Part shown: piece by piece, positions 1 to 8,236 of the stretch
Numbering within the stretch: position 1 is the stretch's first letter
How the letters are laid out: the number at the start of each line of letters is the position of its first letter
NCBI GenBank assembly: GCA_036881865.1
Contig: JBAJNM010000002.1
Span: 1 to 64,000, forward strand
Source: Parvularculales bacterium
Lineage (GTDB): Bacteria > Pseudomonadota > Alphaproteobacteria > JAPOUT01 > JBAJNM01
Direction of reading: 5' to 3'
DNA: 64,000 bases
The notes under the pieces: generated by a model
Databases searched by the model: none
Seen by the model: only the letters and a program-made list of their open reading frames with translations
Told to the model about the DNA's origin: nothing
Made by a program: the position numbers and the translations under genes

Positions 1-1011
1 CCAGCTTATCAGCGCCGGCACACGAATACCGCCCTCCAGAACAGAGCCCTTGCCGCCCCGCAAATCACCATTATCAGCCGCCCCGTCATACATATTGGTG
101 CGCATGAATTCCATAAAGCGCACGGGCAGGGGAACGCCAAACAGTGATTGCATGCCATTGACAAACTGATAAGCAAACCGCGGCAAGAGTTCATGTCCGG
201 TCAAACCTCCATTGTCGCTCATGAATAAAATGAGCGTGTCTTTTGTCATTTTCTGCGCCTTAAGTTCGTCCAGAACGCGCCCGATGCCCTTATCCATTTC
301 ACTGACCATGGCGGCATGGATGCGCCTTTTTTCCGATTCAATAGCCGCATAAGGTGCTAGCGCTTCGGGCGGAGCTTCATTGGGTAAATGCGGCGCCCCA
401 AAAGCAATATAAAGAAACAGGGGTTTGGCCTTATCGCGTTGGCGTAAGACCCGCACCGCCTCATCGGCCAGCAAATGGGTCGTATAGCCTTCATCCCGCG
501 CGGTCACACCGTCGCGTTGCCAATCATAATGGCCGCCATGCACATGATCCCAGTAACCGACACCGCCAGTCAGATGACCGTAAAAACTGTCAAAGCCGCG
601 ATTGTTCGGGAGATGGGCTTTTTTGCGCGGCCCCAGATGCCATTTTCCGGCCAATGCCGTCTGATATCCGTGCTGTTTCAGAAATTCAGGCAAGAGCGTG
701 CGGTCAAGCGGCAGGCCATTGGGATTGAGCTTGGAATAGGGACGCGTGACACCGAGACGCAAAGCCGATTGTCCGGTCAGCAACGACGCCCGTGTCGGGC
801 TACAGGTCGGATGCGCATAAAAGCGCGTCAGCTGTTTACCATTGGCGGCCAACCGGTCAAGGTTTGGTGTCCTGATCTCGCTGCCGTTAAAGCCGACATC
901 CTGCCAGCCCAAATCATCGGCCAGAATGAAAATGATATCAGGCAGTCCGGCCGCCCCGGCCCAACCTGTGGGAAACCCCATAAGAGTAGCGAGTAAGATT
1001 AAAAAACGCAT
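1..1011 (-). CDS. Exported type I sulfatase, 3' end cut by window edge
   Basis: Formylglycine-dependent sulfatase of the alkaline-phosphatase superfamily, hydrolysing sulfate esters, probably in the periplasm. The 337 visible residues start with a signal peptide (about residues 1-21, hydrophobic, ending near WAGAAG). They hold the metal-binding ADDLGW motif, the CSPTR signature with the modifiable cysteine at residue 70, GKWHLG, and SDNGG. All core active-site motifs up to the edge are intact, so the gene looks functional and lacks only its C-terminus. The ATG start puts the signal peptide at the N-terminus. It is last in a leftward unit behind cytochrome b561 (23-nt gap) and a GST, which share a promoter region and palindromic operator with the aromatic-catabolism genes. 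An aryl-sulfate substrate is inferred from context only. A maturase (FGE or anSME) is not in the window. Confidence 0.93.
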   Translation of the reverse strand, partial: MRFLILLATLMGFPTGWAGAAGLPDIIFILADDLGWQDVGFNGSEIRTPNLDRLAANGKQLTRFYAHPTCSPTRASLLTGQSALRLGVTRPYSKLNPNGLPLDRTLLPEFLKQHGYQTALAGKWHLGPRKKAHLPNNRGFDSFYGHLTGGVGYWDHVHGGHYDWQRDGVTARDEGYTTHLLADEAVRVLRQRDKAKPLFLYIAFGAPHLPNEAPPEALAPYAAIESEKRRIHAAMVSEMDKGIGRVLDELKAQKMTKDTLILFMSDNGGLTGHELLPRFAYQFVNGMQSLFGVPLPVRFMEFMRTNMYDGAADNGDLRGGKGSVLEGGIRVPALISW

Positions 1012-1034
1012 GGTCCCTGCAATTCCACAAGCGG

Positions 1035-1604
1035 TCAGAGCTGCGTTTTTTTCCAAAATAGCAGCATGCGGAGCATGGTTCTATCGCGAACAATAAAATG
1101 ATGATATAGCGCTGCGACGATATGAATGACGATGAGGGCGATAATCAAATTGGTGCACGTTTCATGGACTAACCGCACCGACTGGAAAAAACTTTCATCA
1201 GCCGCGCCAAAAGCCGCGTCAAAAAAGCCGAAAATAACAATCGGCTGGCTGGCCGCACTGGCAGTAATAATACCGCTGAGTAAAAGTACTCCCATGAGCA
1301 CATACAAGCCTATATGACCCGCATGTGCGGCGAGCACCTGCCAGCGTGGCATGCCGGAGGGGAGTTCAGCACCGCCATGGCGATGCCGGAAATACAGCCG
1401 TAACACAAACAGAGTGGCCAAAATATAGCCCATGGTCGCATGGTCGGCGAGCGAGGCGAAACGGGTTTCATCATAGTAGGCAATGAACCCGTCAGGATCA
1501 CCGATAAAATCGCCGAATTTCTGGGCAATAAACAAATCAAGAATGATAAAAATACCCATGATCCAGTGAATGACTTTCTGGACAATAGCGTAATCTTTTT
1601 GCAT
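1035..1604 (-). CDS. Cytochrome b561 family membrane protein
   Basis: Four-helix membrane di-haem cytochrome of the bacterial b561 (CybB/YodB) type, 189 aa, the usual family size. Hydrophobic segments lie near residues 13-28, 53-72, 95-115 and 150-170. Candidate haem-ligand histidines are H13, H55, H147 and H161, matching the family pattern. The family moves electrons between quinol and periplasmic or membrane partners. The start has an AGGAG-type ribosome site in the 25-nt gap after the upstream GST, and the sulfatase follows 23 nt downstream, so the three genes are probably co-transcribed. Its partner here is unknown. It could feed or drain electrons for a redox step in the neighbouring catabolic pathway, but nothing in the sequence proves that. 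Confidence 0.9.
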   Translation of the reverse strand: MQKDYAIVQKVIHWIMGIFIILDLFIAQKFGDFIGDPDGFIAYYDETRFASLADHATMGYILATLFVLRLYFRHRHGGAELPSGMPRWQVLAAHAGHIGLYVLMGVLLLSGIITASAASQPIVIFGFFDAAFGAADESFFQSVRLVHETCTNLIIALIVIHIVAALYHHFIVRDRTMLRMLLFWKKTQL

Positions 1605-1629
1605 CCGGCGCTCCTATTCTATTTTCTTT

Positions 1630-2493
1630 TCAGGAAATGAAAGTTTGGATATGCCTTCGTCCGGCGCGATGTGCCAGACGGGTTGCGGCGGAAATGAGTT
1701 TGACCGGTAGCGGCGTCTTCACCTCGTTGCGGAACAATGGCCTTTTGTGCAGGCCATCAAACCATGCGCCGACATGCGGGTGCAGTGTGGCCAGCGGGTA
1801 GCCTGCGCCGATCAGCCGGTTGGCGTAAATATACCAGGCAATATCCACAACGCTCAGCGTATTGCCCAGCAAATAGGGCTGCTTTCGGAGGGTAGCCTCA
1901 TGCGTTTCCAGCGCGGTGCGTAAGGCCGTGACTGCTGCTTGCGCCCGCGCATCCGGAATTCCGTTGTGGGCTTTCATATCCTGCCAGAAGGCCAATTCCC
2001 CGGCTTTATGGTCATCGGGCCGGCCGCAGACCTGACCGGAACCTGCTTTCTCATAGTGCGCCAATTGTTCGTCACTGCGTTGCGCCATGGCAGACGGCAC
2101 GAAAAACCGCATGGTGATGGCGCGCAAATCCATATGCAAGCGGTCTTCAAAATCCAGCAGTTCGCTCACTTCCTCGGCCTGTCCGTCCGGTATCAGTTCC
2201 GGTGTAGGGAATTTGTTTTCCAGATAGGTGATGATGTCATTGCTTTCAATGATGACTTTACCATCATCAATCAGGGTCGGCACCAACCCGCGCGGATTGA
2301 TGCCCATATACCAATCAGTCTGGTTTTCACGTTTGACCAGATTTACAGGGTGCAGGGTGAGTTCAATATTTTTCAGCCGCACGTAAATCCGCAATTTTTG
2401 CGAGCATGACGAGCCGGAGAAATGAAACAGATGCAGACCCTGCCAGTGCAAAACCTCTCTGGTCAGGACATCAAATTCAGCCAGTTCTACCAA
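1630..2493 (-). CDS. Glutathione S-transferase family protein (zeta-like SSCS motif)
   Basis: Thioredoxin-fold N-terminal domain (about residues 20-100) and helical C-terminal domain, 287 aa. The active-site stretch at residues 28-31 is SSCS, as in zeta-class maleylacetoacetate and maleylpyruvate isomerases and in PcpC-type reductive dehalogenases. The conserved cis-proline segment (LVPTLIDDG) and the glutathione-contacting ESNDI segment follow. It heads the leftward unit GST-cytochrome b561-sulfatase. The chosen start is TTG: there is no in-frame ATG close by, and a purine-rich AGGGAGA precedes it. A palindromic TetR-type operator lies in the gap to the divergent tetR gene. The reaction (isomerase, dehalogenase or ether cleavage) cannot be settled from sequence alone. 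Confidence 0.85.
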   Translation of the reverse strand: MVELAEFDVLTREVLHWQGLHLFHFSGSSCSQKLRIYVRLKNIELTLHPVNLVKRENQTDWYMGINPRGLVPTLIDDGKVIIESNDIITYLENKFPTPELIPDGQAEEVSELLDFEDRLHMDLRAITMRFFVPSAMAQRSDEQLAHYEKAGSGQVCGRPDDHKAGELAFWQDMKAHNGIPDARAQAAVTALRTALETHEATLRKQPYLLGNTLSVVDIAWYIYANRLIGAGYPLATLHPHVGAWFDGLHKRPLFRNEVKTPLPVKLISAATRLAHRAGRRHIQTFIS

Positions 2494-2557
2494 GGCCCAT
2501 TCTCCCTGCCATTTTACACGAAATATCCGTATTCCTTCGATTCAAGCTAAAAATAGA

Positions 2558-2574
2558 ATTGACAGTATGTCAAT
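2558..2574. promoter_or_regulatory. 17-bp palindromic operator 1 (ATTGACA-N3-TGTCAAT)
   Basis: Perfect inverted repeat ATTGACA GTA TGTCAAT between the divergent GST and tetR genes. Each arm contains TTGACA, so the operator could overlap a -35 element in both directions, but no convincing -10 was found. The same arms recur at 4891-4907. Position, symmetry and adjacency to a TetR gene point to autoregulation and control of the leftward sulfatase unit (inference). Confidence 0.8.
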
Positions 2575-2611
2575 ACTCTTTTTAGCCTATCCGACGTAAA
2601 AGAAAGTATCC

Positions 2612-3250
2612 ATGCCAGCCAGCCAGACCAAGACAGAACTGACCCAAAAGGTAAAAGACACGCCCGGCAAAGGTGCGCGGGCACGTGAGGCGCTGATGGA
2701 TGCGGGATTGGAATTATTGGGTGAAATTTCGCTGCGCGAGTTAACGGTGGGCAAAATATGCGCCGCCGCACAGATGAAGCGGCCAAGTTTTTATACTTAT
2801 TTCGACTCCGTTGATGATTTACTTGACGCGATGATACGGCGTGAAATTGACAGGGTGGAAGCGCTTTATGAGGCGCATGAAACCGAAGATAAAAGTGCGC
2901 TGCACCGCTTGGCGCGCATTCCACTCAGTCTGGTTAAGATGGGCTTGCGTGATAAAAACCGCAGGAAGGCGATTGTGAAACTGATGGGTTCAGACCCCGC
3001 CTTCACCCATATACGCATGCAGAATTTGCGCCGCGATATCAAGGCAGCGATTGCCGAGGGAAGTTTGACCCTCGAGGAGAAACAGATTGATATTTTTATG
3101 CAAATTTATGTTGCCGGTATTTTGAGTCTGGTTGCACGCCATGCCGATGATGCCGTGCCCTCGCATGAAGCGGTCAGCACCTTGCAAATTTTATTGCGCG
3201 GGGCGGGTGGCGATCCGGCCATGCTAAAAGAGATTTTAAGCGCACCGTAA
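2612..3250 (+). CDS. TetR family transcriptional regulator
   Basis: DNA-binding repressor of the TetR/AcrR family, 212 aa, a typical size. The N-terminal helix-turn-helix spans about residues 43-68 (ELTVGKICAAAQMKRPSFY and the following YFDSVDDLL), the canonical tetR_N pattern. The C-terminal ligand-binding half is not assignable to a ligand. It lies divergent to the GST unit and 13 nt before a flavin hydroxylase, with which it is probably co-transcribed. Two identical-arm 17-bp palindromes, one before this gene and one before the FAH gene, are its likely operators. The ligand is presumably a pathway substrate or intermediate. The start ATG has only a weak ribosome site. Confidence 0.93.
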   Translation: MPASQTKTELTQKVKDTPGKGARAREALMDAGLELLGEISLRELTVGKICAAAQMKRPSFYTYFDSVDDLLDAMIRREIDRVEALYEAHETEDKSALHRLARIPLSLVKMGLRDKNRRKAIVKLMGSDPAFTHIRMQNLRRDIKAAIAEGSLTLEEKQIDIFMQIYVAGILSLVARHADDAVPSHEAVSTLQILLRGAGGDPAMLKEILSAP

Positions 3251-3263
3251 GGAGGACTACCCG

Positions 3264-4862
3264 TTGCGTGATTATGATGTGGTGATTGCCGGATTTGGAC
3301 CGACCGGTGCTCTGGCGGCCAATTTGCTTGGTAAGTACGGTATCCGCACGCTGGTGGTTGACCCGCAACCGGCGATTTATGACATTCCGCGCGGTGTGCA
3401 TTTTGATGGCGAGACGATGAGGATTTTCCAGTCGGTCGGTCTGGCTGATGCTATTTTTGCCCAGAGTGCATGCAACAAATCTCTGAATTTCGTCAATAGC
3501 CGTGGCTTATCGCTTATGCGGGTGGAGTTGGATGGTTTGCCGCAAACTACCGGCTGGCCGGCAAGTATATTCTTCCGCCAGCCGTTGGTGGAAAAACACC
3601 TGCGTGATCATTTGAGCCACTTTGACAGCGTCACCGAAAATCCGGGCTGGGCATTGCGGGAGCTGATGCAAGATGAAGACGGCGTAGAGTTGACACTGCA
3701 AGATGTTGAAAGCGGCGAAGCAAAGAAGATCAGGGCGGCTTACCTCATCGGCGCTGACGGGGCCGATAGCACAGTGCGCCAATTGCTGGATATTCCGCTT
3801 GAAGATATGCAATGCGATGAACCCTGGCTGGTGGTTGATTGGGAGCTTGAGCCGGATATCACGTTTAATCATGATGTTTACCAGTTTTGCGATCCGGCAC
3901 GGCCCGGCACTTTAGTTCCCTGCGCCGGTCAGCACATTCGCTGGGAATTTATGATTAACCCGGGTGATGATTATGATGCGATGGAAGAGGAAGATGCCGT
4001 GCGTGCCATGATGGCACCTTATCTGCACCATTTATCACCCCATATTCGCCCCGATCAGGGGCAGATATTACGCTCTAAAGTCTATCAGTTTCATGGCCTG
4101 CTGGCTGAGCGCATGCGTGCCGGAAGAGTGTTTTTGATGGGCGATGCGGCACATCAAATGCCGCCTTTTCTGGGTCAGGGCATGTGCGCCGGTTTGCGTG
4201 ATGCCGAAAATCTCATATGGAAACTGGCCGGCGTTTTGGGTGGGCGCTATGAAGCCCATATTCTCAGCAGCTATCACAGTGAACGGCATGCGCATGTCCG
4301 GGCGGTTATAAAACAGGCCGTGAAAATTGGTGAAATTATCCAGACACGAAACCGACTGAAAGCCATTATGCGCGATACTTTTCTGCGCCTCGGCAAGCTG
4401 CTGCCGAAACTGCTTAGCGGCATTGAATTCGGTCAGACCTGGCGGCTCGGTAGCGGTCTTTTTTCGGGTGATCCGGCCTCCGGCCGGCAAATTCCGCAAC
4501 CGCTTGTGCATCACCCCAATACGCCTGACAAAACGGAAAAGCTTGATGCGTTTTTGCCGGAGGGATTTTGCCTGCTGGCCCTGCACAATACCGGTAAAGC
4601 CGATTTCCAGAGAGTCAGTGATGCCTATCCGCAACTCGATTGTAAAATTCTGGTGTTGGGAGATGATTTGGTAGAAACCGATGGATTGCTCTCAGTCATG
4701 GCCGGACAACATCGGCTGAGCGGGTTTTTATTAAGGCCAGACCGGCAAATTTATGCCGCTTTGAAAGAGGGCGGCCCACCGTTGCCACACCAGTTGGAAG
4801 AGCATTTGGCAACTTTATCGCAACATCTTTTTGCCAACGGAAAAAAATTGCCTGCAGAATGA
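3264..4862 (+). CDS. FAD-dependent aromatic hydroxylase, MhpA-like
   Basis: Class A flavoprotein monooxygenase, 532 aa, that would use NAD(P)H and O2 to hydroxylate a phenolic ring. It has the N-terminal Rossmann dinucleotide motif GFGPTG (residues 10-15), the VDGADS-type middle motif seen as GADGADSTVR, and the FAD-binding GDAAHQMPPFLGQG near residue 293. That last motif in this form is typical of 3-(3-hydroxyphenyl)propionate hydroxylase (MhpA) and relatives. The C-terminal thioredoxin-like domain expected in the family occupies roughly the last 130 residues. The start is TTG, well placed 8 nt after GGAGG, directly behind tetR. The true substrate may differ from MhpA's, since no other mhp gene is present. 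Confidence 0.9.
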   Translation: MRDYDVVIAGFGPTGALAANLLGKYGIRTLVVDPQPAIYDIPRGVHFDGETMRIFQSVGLADAIFAQSACNKSLNFVNSRGLSLMRVELDGLPQTTGWPASIFFRQPLVEKHLRDHLSHFDSVTENPGWALRELMQDEDGVELTLQDVESGEAKKIRAAYLIGADGADSTVRQLLDIPLEDMQCDEPWLVVDWELEPDITFNHDVYQFCDPARPGTLVPCAGQHIRWEFMINPGDDYDAMEEEDAVRAMMAPYLHHLSPHIRPDQGQILRSKVYQFHGLLAERMRAGRVFLMGDAAHQMPPFLGQGMCAGLRDAENLIWKLAGVLGGRYEAHILSSYHSERHAHVRAVIKQAVKIGEIIQTRNRLKAIMRDTFLRLGKLLPKLLSGIEFGQTWRLGSGLFSGDPASGRQIPQPLVHHPNTPDKTEKLDAFLPEGFCLLALHNTGKADFQRVSDAYPQLDCKILVLGDDLVETDGLLSVMAGQHRLSGFLLRPDRQIYAALKEGGPPLPHQLEEHLATLSQHLFANGKKLPAE

Positions 4863-4890
4863 AAGAACCCCATGCACCAAAGATCCGAAA

Positions 4891-4907
4891 ATTGACAAAG
4901 TGTCAAT
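4891..4907. promoter_or_regulatory. 17-bp palindromic operator 2 (ATTGACA-N3-TGTCAAT)
   Basis: Perfect inverted repeat ATTGACA AAG TGTCAAT, with the same 7-bp arms as the site at 2558-2574 and only the 3-bp spacer different. It lies in the 103-bp gap between the MhpA-like gene and the FAH gene, where the nine-gene unit would start. Probably bound by the TetR protein encoded at 2612-3250. Confidence 0.8.
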
Positions 4908-4912
4908 AACTC

Positions 4913-4946
4913 ATTGACAGACGTTTGAAAATTTCGGACAGTCAAT
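4913..4946. promoter_or_regulatory. Additional operator half-sites upstream of the FAH gene
   Basis: ATTGACA at 4913-4919 and the opposed GTCAAT at 4941-4946 repeat the operator arms 6 bp beyond operator 2, but with a 22-bp interval between the ATTGAC and GTCAAT cores. They could be a second weaker binding site, or part of a promoter whose -35 is TTGACA at 4914. No good -10 is visible at 16-18 bp spacing. Confidence 0.45.
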
Positions 4947-4965
4947 TGAACAAGAGGAGGGATTT

Positions 4966-5844
4966 ATGAGACTGGTTACATTTACACAAGATGGCACAAT
5001 GCGTATTGGCGTTTTGAATGGTGAAAGCATCACCGATTTGTCCCGCGCCAAACCGGATTTACCGTGCGAGATGAACGCATTTTTACGCGCCGGTGATGCG
5101 GCTGTACAGGTTGCACGTGCCGCAAAAGGTGATGATTTTGCACTAAACGACGTCAAGCTCCTCTCGCCTGTTTCGCAGCCCGGTAAAATTCTGGCCGTTG
5201 CCCTGAATTATTCCGATCATCTGAAAGAAGTGCAGGAAGCCATGCCGGATTTTCCGGCACCCAAAATACCGATGTTGTTCACCAAGCAAAACTCCTCCGT
5301 CACCGGCCCCTATGACCCGATTTATCTGCCACCGGAATCCGAGCAACTGGATTATGAAGCCGAACTTGCCATTGTTATCGGCAAAACCTGCCGCCGGGTC
5401 CCTAAAGAGCGTGCGCACGAGGTCATTGCCGGTGGCATGGCCGCCAATGATGTCTCCATTCGCGACTGGCAAATGGCCTCGCAAACCATGACGATGGGTA
5501 AGAGCTGGGACAGTCATTGCCCAATGGGGCCGGCACTGGTGACGCCGGATGAACTTGATTTTGCCGATATTGATTTCACCTGTCTGGTGAATGGCGAAGT
5601 ACGCCAAAGCTCCAATACCGGTCTTCTGGTGTTTGATATTCCGACCCTCATCAACCATTTATCAACGGTATGTACTTTGCATCCGGGTGATATCATCCTG
5701 ACCGGGACAACCTCGGGCGTGGCGCTCTGGATGGAAGGCCAGCCCTGGCTGAAGCCCGGTGATGTCGTCACCTGTAATTTCGGTCCGCTCGGCACAATCG
5801 AAAACATTGTCGAAAAAGATCCGGTCGGTACCGTTATAGAATAG
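4966..5844 (+). CDS. Fumarylacetoacetate hydrolase family protein
   Basis: C-C bond hydrolase or decarboxylase of the FAH superfamily, 292 aa, the usual length for bacterial two-part FAH proteins. The catalytic domain shows N81-Y82 and H85 (ALNYSDH), the metal-binding E131 and E133 (DYEAEL), N161-D162, K179 and D182. These residues are intact, so an active Mg2+ or Mn2+ enzyme is expected, for example acting on fumarylpyruvate, an acylpyruvate, or a 2-hydroxydienoate after ring cleavage. GAGGAGGG precedes the ATG. It is first in a closely spaced unit that runs to 12163 and lies behind operator 2. Together with the downstream zeta-like GST and dioxygenase it fits a gentisate- or hydroquinone-like route (inference). 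Confidence 0.92.
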   Translation: MRLVTFTQDGTMRIGVLNGESITDLSRAKPDLPCEMNAFLRAGDAAVQVARAAKGDDFALNDVKLLSPVSQPGKILAVALNYSDHLKEVQEAMPDFPAPKIPMLFTKQNSSVTGPYDPIYLPPESEQLDYEAELAIVIGKTCRRVPKERAHEVIAGGMAANDVSIRDWQMASQTMTMGKSWDSHCPMGPALVTPDELDFADIDFTCLVNGEVRQSSNTGLLVFDIPTLINHLSTVCTLHPGDIILTGTTSGVALWMEGQPWLKPGDVVTCNFGPLGTIENIVEKDPVGTVIE

Positions 5845-5860
5845 GGCAGATGGATAGAAG

Positions 5861-6757
5861 ATGATCCCGCATGAGGCAGAATTCGAACTCTATCATTATG
5901 GCGAGTCCCTGTGCTCGCAAATGGTGCGTCTGGCGTTGGAGGAAAAGCAGATTGCCTATAAGTCACACCACATGCATCTGGAACTGACCGGCGAAAACCT
6001 GTCGCGTGCTTATAAGAAAATCAATCCAAATGTGGTTGTCCCGGTGCTCGTGCATAACGGCACGCCGATTTATAATAGTTGGGAAATTTTGCGCTATCTG
6101 GATGATTATGCGCCGCAACAGGGCACGCCACTTTTGCCGAAAACGGCGGAAGGTCTGGCTGCACTGGACAGTTTAGTGCATGAAAATGCGCTCCGCGGTG
6201 ATGTAGAACTGGGTGAAAATTTCGGCACATCAATTGCCGGTGCCAGCACTTATATCCTTGCCAATATATTAAAGCGCCGTCCGGTACCGGCGGTGATGTG
6301 GGATTATTTGACCAAACATCCGGACCGCATGCGCAAAGTCGCTTTTTGTGTGCTGCGTTTGCGTGGCGGGCTGCCCAAGCCGCTTTATGAAAAATTCATC
6401 CGCCGTCTCGCACGGGGTCTGGCCGATAGCGAGCAGCGGCTGTCTGACGGCCGTGATTACATGTTTGGCGATTATTCGCTACTTGATGTGATGATGACGT
6501 CACATTTTCACCGGCTGGAAGATGTGCATCTCGATATGATCTTCACCACCGGCCGCCTGCCATATCTTACTGCCTATTGGCAACGCGTACGGGCACGGCC
6601 CAGCTATGAACCGGCAATAACCGGGTTTCACAGTTGGGAATGGCGTGCCGCCATAGATGAGATTTACAAAGGCCGGCCTTCACCCTTCCTGCCGCTTCTG
6701 GCAAGTGAAGTGGATAAGCATCTGGCCGCCCAAAAGCAAGGAAAGGACGCCGCATGA
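5861..6757 (+). CDS. Glutathione S-transferase family protein (SLCS motif)
   Basis: Second GST of the locus, 298 aa, with thioredoxin-like N-terminal half and all-helical C-terminal half. The active-site stretch is SLCS at residues 16-19, close to the S-x-C-S of zeta-class isomerases and of tetrachlorohydroquinone reductive dehalogenase PcpC. The cis-proline region (VVVPVLVHNG) and the NSWEI glutathione-binding segment are intact. It is larger than standard zeta GSTs (about 210-230 aa) because of an extended helical domain. It starts 16 nt after the FAH gene and its stop overlaps the next start (ATGA). Within the operon a glutathione-dependent cis-trans isomerisation of a ring-cleavage product is the favoured role. 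Dehalogenation is the alternative. Confidence 0.88.
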   Translation: MIPHEAEFELYHYGESLCSQMVRLALEEKQIAYKSHHMHLELTGENLSRAYKKINPNVVVPVLVHNGTPIYNSWEILRYLDDYAPQQGTPLLPKTAEGLAALDSLVHENALRGDVELGENFGTSIAGASTYILANILKRRPVPAVMWDYLTKHPDRMRKVAFCVLRLRGGLPKPLYEKFIRRLARGLADSEQRLSDGRDYMFGDYSLLDVMMTSHFHRLEDVHLDMIFTTGRLPYLTAYWQRVRARPSYEPAITGFHSWEWRAAIDEIYKGRPSPFLPLLASEVDKHLAAQKQGKDAA

Positions 6758-7137
6758 GTTATGAAATTGATGAAGAAAAAATGGCTGCGGGTGCAGCCAT
6801 TGTTGAAAAACTGGGTTTGCTGTCAAAGGCCGGTCCGGCGCTGAGCGATGATTTACGTGCGCATACGCTCCAGGCCCTGTTTGGTACTATATGGACGCGC
6901 GACGGGCTGGAATTGAAGCAACGCAGCCTTATCACCCTGACAACGTTGATTGCACTAAATCGCGAGCATGAGCTGGTTTTGCATTTCCGCGGCGCGCGCA
7001 ACCTCGGCATAGAACGTGAGACCATTGAGGAAGTGATCCTGCATGTGGCCCATTATGCAGGCTGGCCTGTGGCCGTCACCGCCAGTTCCATACTGGATGA
7101 TGTCTGGAAAGAAATGGATGAGGAGATGGCCCAATGA
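6754..7137 (+). CDS. Carboxymuconolactone decarboxylase-like protein
   Basis: Small all-helical protein of the CMD/AhpD superfamily, 127 aa. The segment ELKQRSLITLTTLIAL, followed by EHELVLHFRGA and EEVILHVAHYAGWP, is the standard gamma-carboxymuconolactone decarboxylase pattern. There is no CxxC, so it is not an AhpD-type peroxidase. Family members decarboxylate a lactone in the protocatechuate pathway, but many operon-linked paralogues have unknown lactonase, isomerase or decarboxylase roles. It overlaps its neighbours by 4 nt on both sides (ATGA), so translational coupling with the GST and the dioxygenase is likely. No other protocatechuate-branch gene is present, so PcaC itself is not claimed. 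Confidence 0.88.
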   Translation: MSYEIDEEKMAAGAAIVEKLGLLSKAGPALSDDLRAHTLQALFGTIWTRDGLELKQRSLITLTTLIALNREHELVLHFRGARNLGIERETIEEVILHVAHYAGWPVAVTASSILDDVWKEMDEEMAQ

Positions 7138-8219
7138 CCCGACCGGTTGCAAAAGTTTCTGATGTCATTTTTGTGCGGTTTCAGTTGCGCGACCTCAAGG
7201 CGCAAGCCGATTATCTGGAAGATTTTGGCATGATTGCCGTCACCAGAGACAATGAGTCAATTTACTATCGTGGCACCGGCACCGATGCGTATATTTATGC
7301 CGCTGAAAAAGGCGGGGCAGATGCTTTTATTGCCGCAGGTTATGAAGTCAACACAATGGACGAACTGGACGCTCTGGCTTCTGCACAAGGCGTTGAGGTT
7401 GAAGACGGCGATGCACTGATGGGCGGTAAAATGGTGCGCTTTAAAGATCCCGACGGTCTGGGCGTTGAAGTCTATCATGGCGTCAATAAATCCAGCCCGA
7501 TTGATGAAAGCGTGCCGGTATTGAACTCCGGCAAGCAGAAAAAACGACTGAATGAACCCCAGCGTTTCGGGCGCGGTGCGGATGAGTGGGAAATCGACAG
7601 TGAGGGTAATATGCGCTACGCCCTGCCGAGCAGCGTCATGCGGCTGGGTCATACCGCCATCAATGTGAAAGACGGGCAGGCCAGCATACAGTGGTATCAT
7701 GATGTGCTGGGCATGATTGTCTCCGATAATATCATCGGGCCGGACGGTAATGTCGGCGGGGCTTTCATTCGCTGCGATAATGGCGAAATGCCGAGCGATC
7801 ACCATACATTAAATGTGGTGGCCCTGCCGCCTGAAGCCGAACCGTTTCACGGCACATTCGGCCATGCCGGCTTCGAGCTGGAAAAATCGATGGATGATTT
7901 GCTGGCCGGTCACTTTCATATGAAAACCACCGGCAAATACACCCACGAATGGGGTATCGGGCGTCATCTTCTGGGGAGCCAACTGTATGATTACTGGCGT
8001 GACACAGCCGGTTTTATTCTTGAGCACTGGACTGATGGCGATCTGGTAACCGCCGATCAGCCACCGCAGGATGTACCCTTCATCAATGTGGTGAAGGGGC
8101 AATATGGGCCGACTCCTCATTCCAGCTTTAATCTGCCGATGCCGCCTGAGGCACTGGACGATTTCCGTGAAGCCGTGCCAGGTCTGGTCGATATCATTGT
8201 CAAAGGCGCCCCCCGCTAA
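7134..8219 (+). CDS. VOC-fold extradiol-type ring-cleavage dioxygenase
   Basis: Two-module vicinal-oxygen-chelate protein of 361 aa. The N-terminal module (about 1-120) contains no evident metal set. The C-terminal module (about 165-305) has the type I extradiol pattern: H173 in LGHTAINV, H244 in FGHAGFEL, and E297 in FILEHWTDGD, a likely 2-His-1-Glu Fe(II) site. Such enzymes open catechols, or hydroquinones in the LinE/PcpA branch, next to the hydroxyls. The length exceeds the common 290-310 aa, mainly through a linker near residues 121-165 and a C-terminal tail. It follows the CMD gene with a 4-nt overlap and precedes a flavin hydroxylase. It is the only ring-cleavage candidate in the locus, so it probably sets the pathway type. 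Confidence 0.85.
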   Translation: MTRPVAKVSDVIFVRFQLRDLKAQADYLEDFGMIAVTRDNESIYYRGTGTDAYIYAAEKGGADAFIAAGYEVNTMDELDALASAQGVEVEDGDALMGGKMVRFKDPDGLGVEVYHGVNKSSPIDESVPVLNSGKQKKRLNEPQRFGRGADEWEIDSEGNMRYALPSSVMRLGHTAINVKDGQASIQWYHDVLGMIVSDNIIGPDGNVGGAFIRCDNGEMPSDHHTLNVVALPPEAEPFHGTFGHAGFELEKSMDDLLAGHFHMKTTGKYTHEWGIGRHLLGSQLYDYWRDTAGFILEHWTDGDLVTADQPPQDVPFINVVKGQYGPTPHSSFNLPMPPEALDDFREAVPGLVDIIVKGAPR

Positions 8220-8236
8220 AATCAGAGACAAGTGCG

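Noticed and set aside
354-996. Plus-strand open frames of 124 and 173 codons
   Set aside because: They lie antisense to the sulfatase, whose signal peptide and catalytic motifs are clear on the minus strand, and they show no recognisable domain.
4914-4942. TTGACA at 4914 as the -35 of the FAH operon promoter
   Set aside because: No acceptable -10 occurs 16-18 bp downstream (GACAGT at the 17-bp position). The TTGACA is better explained as an operator arm.
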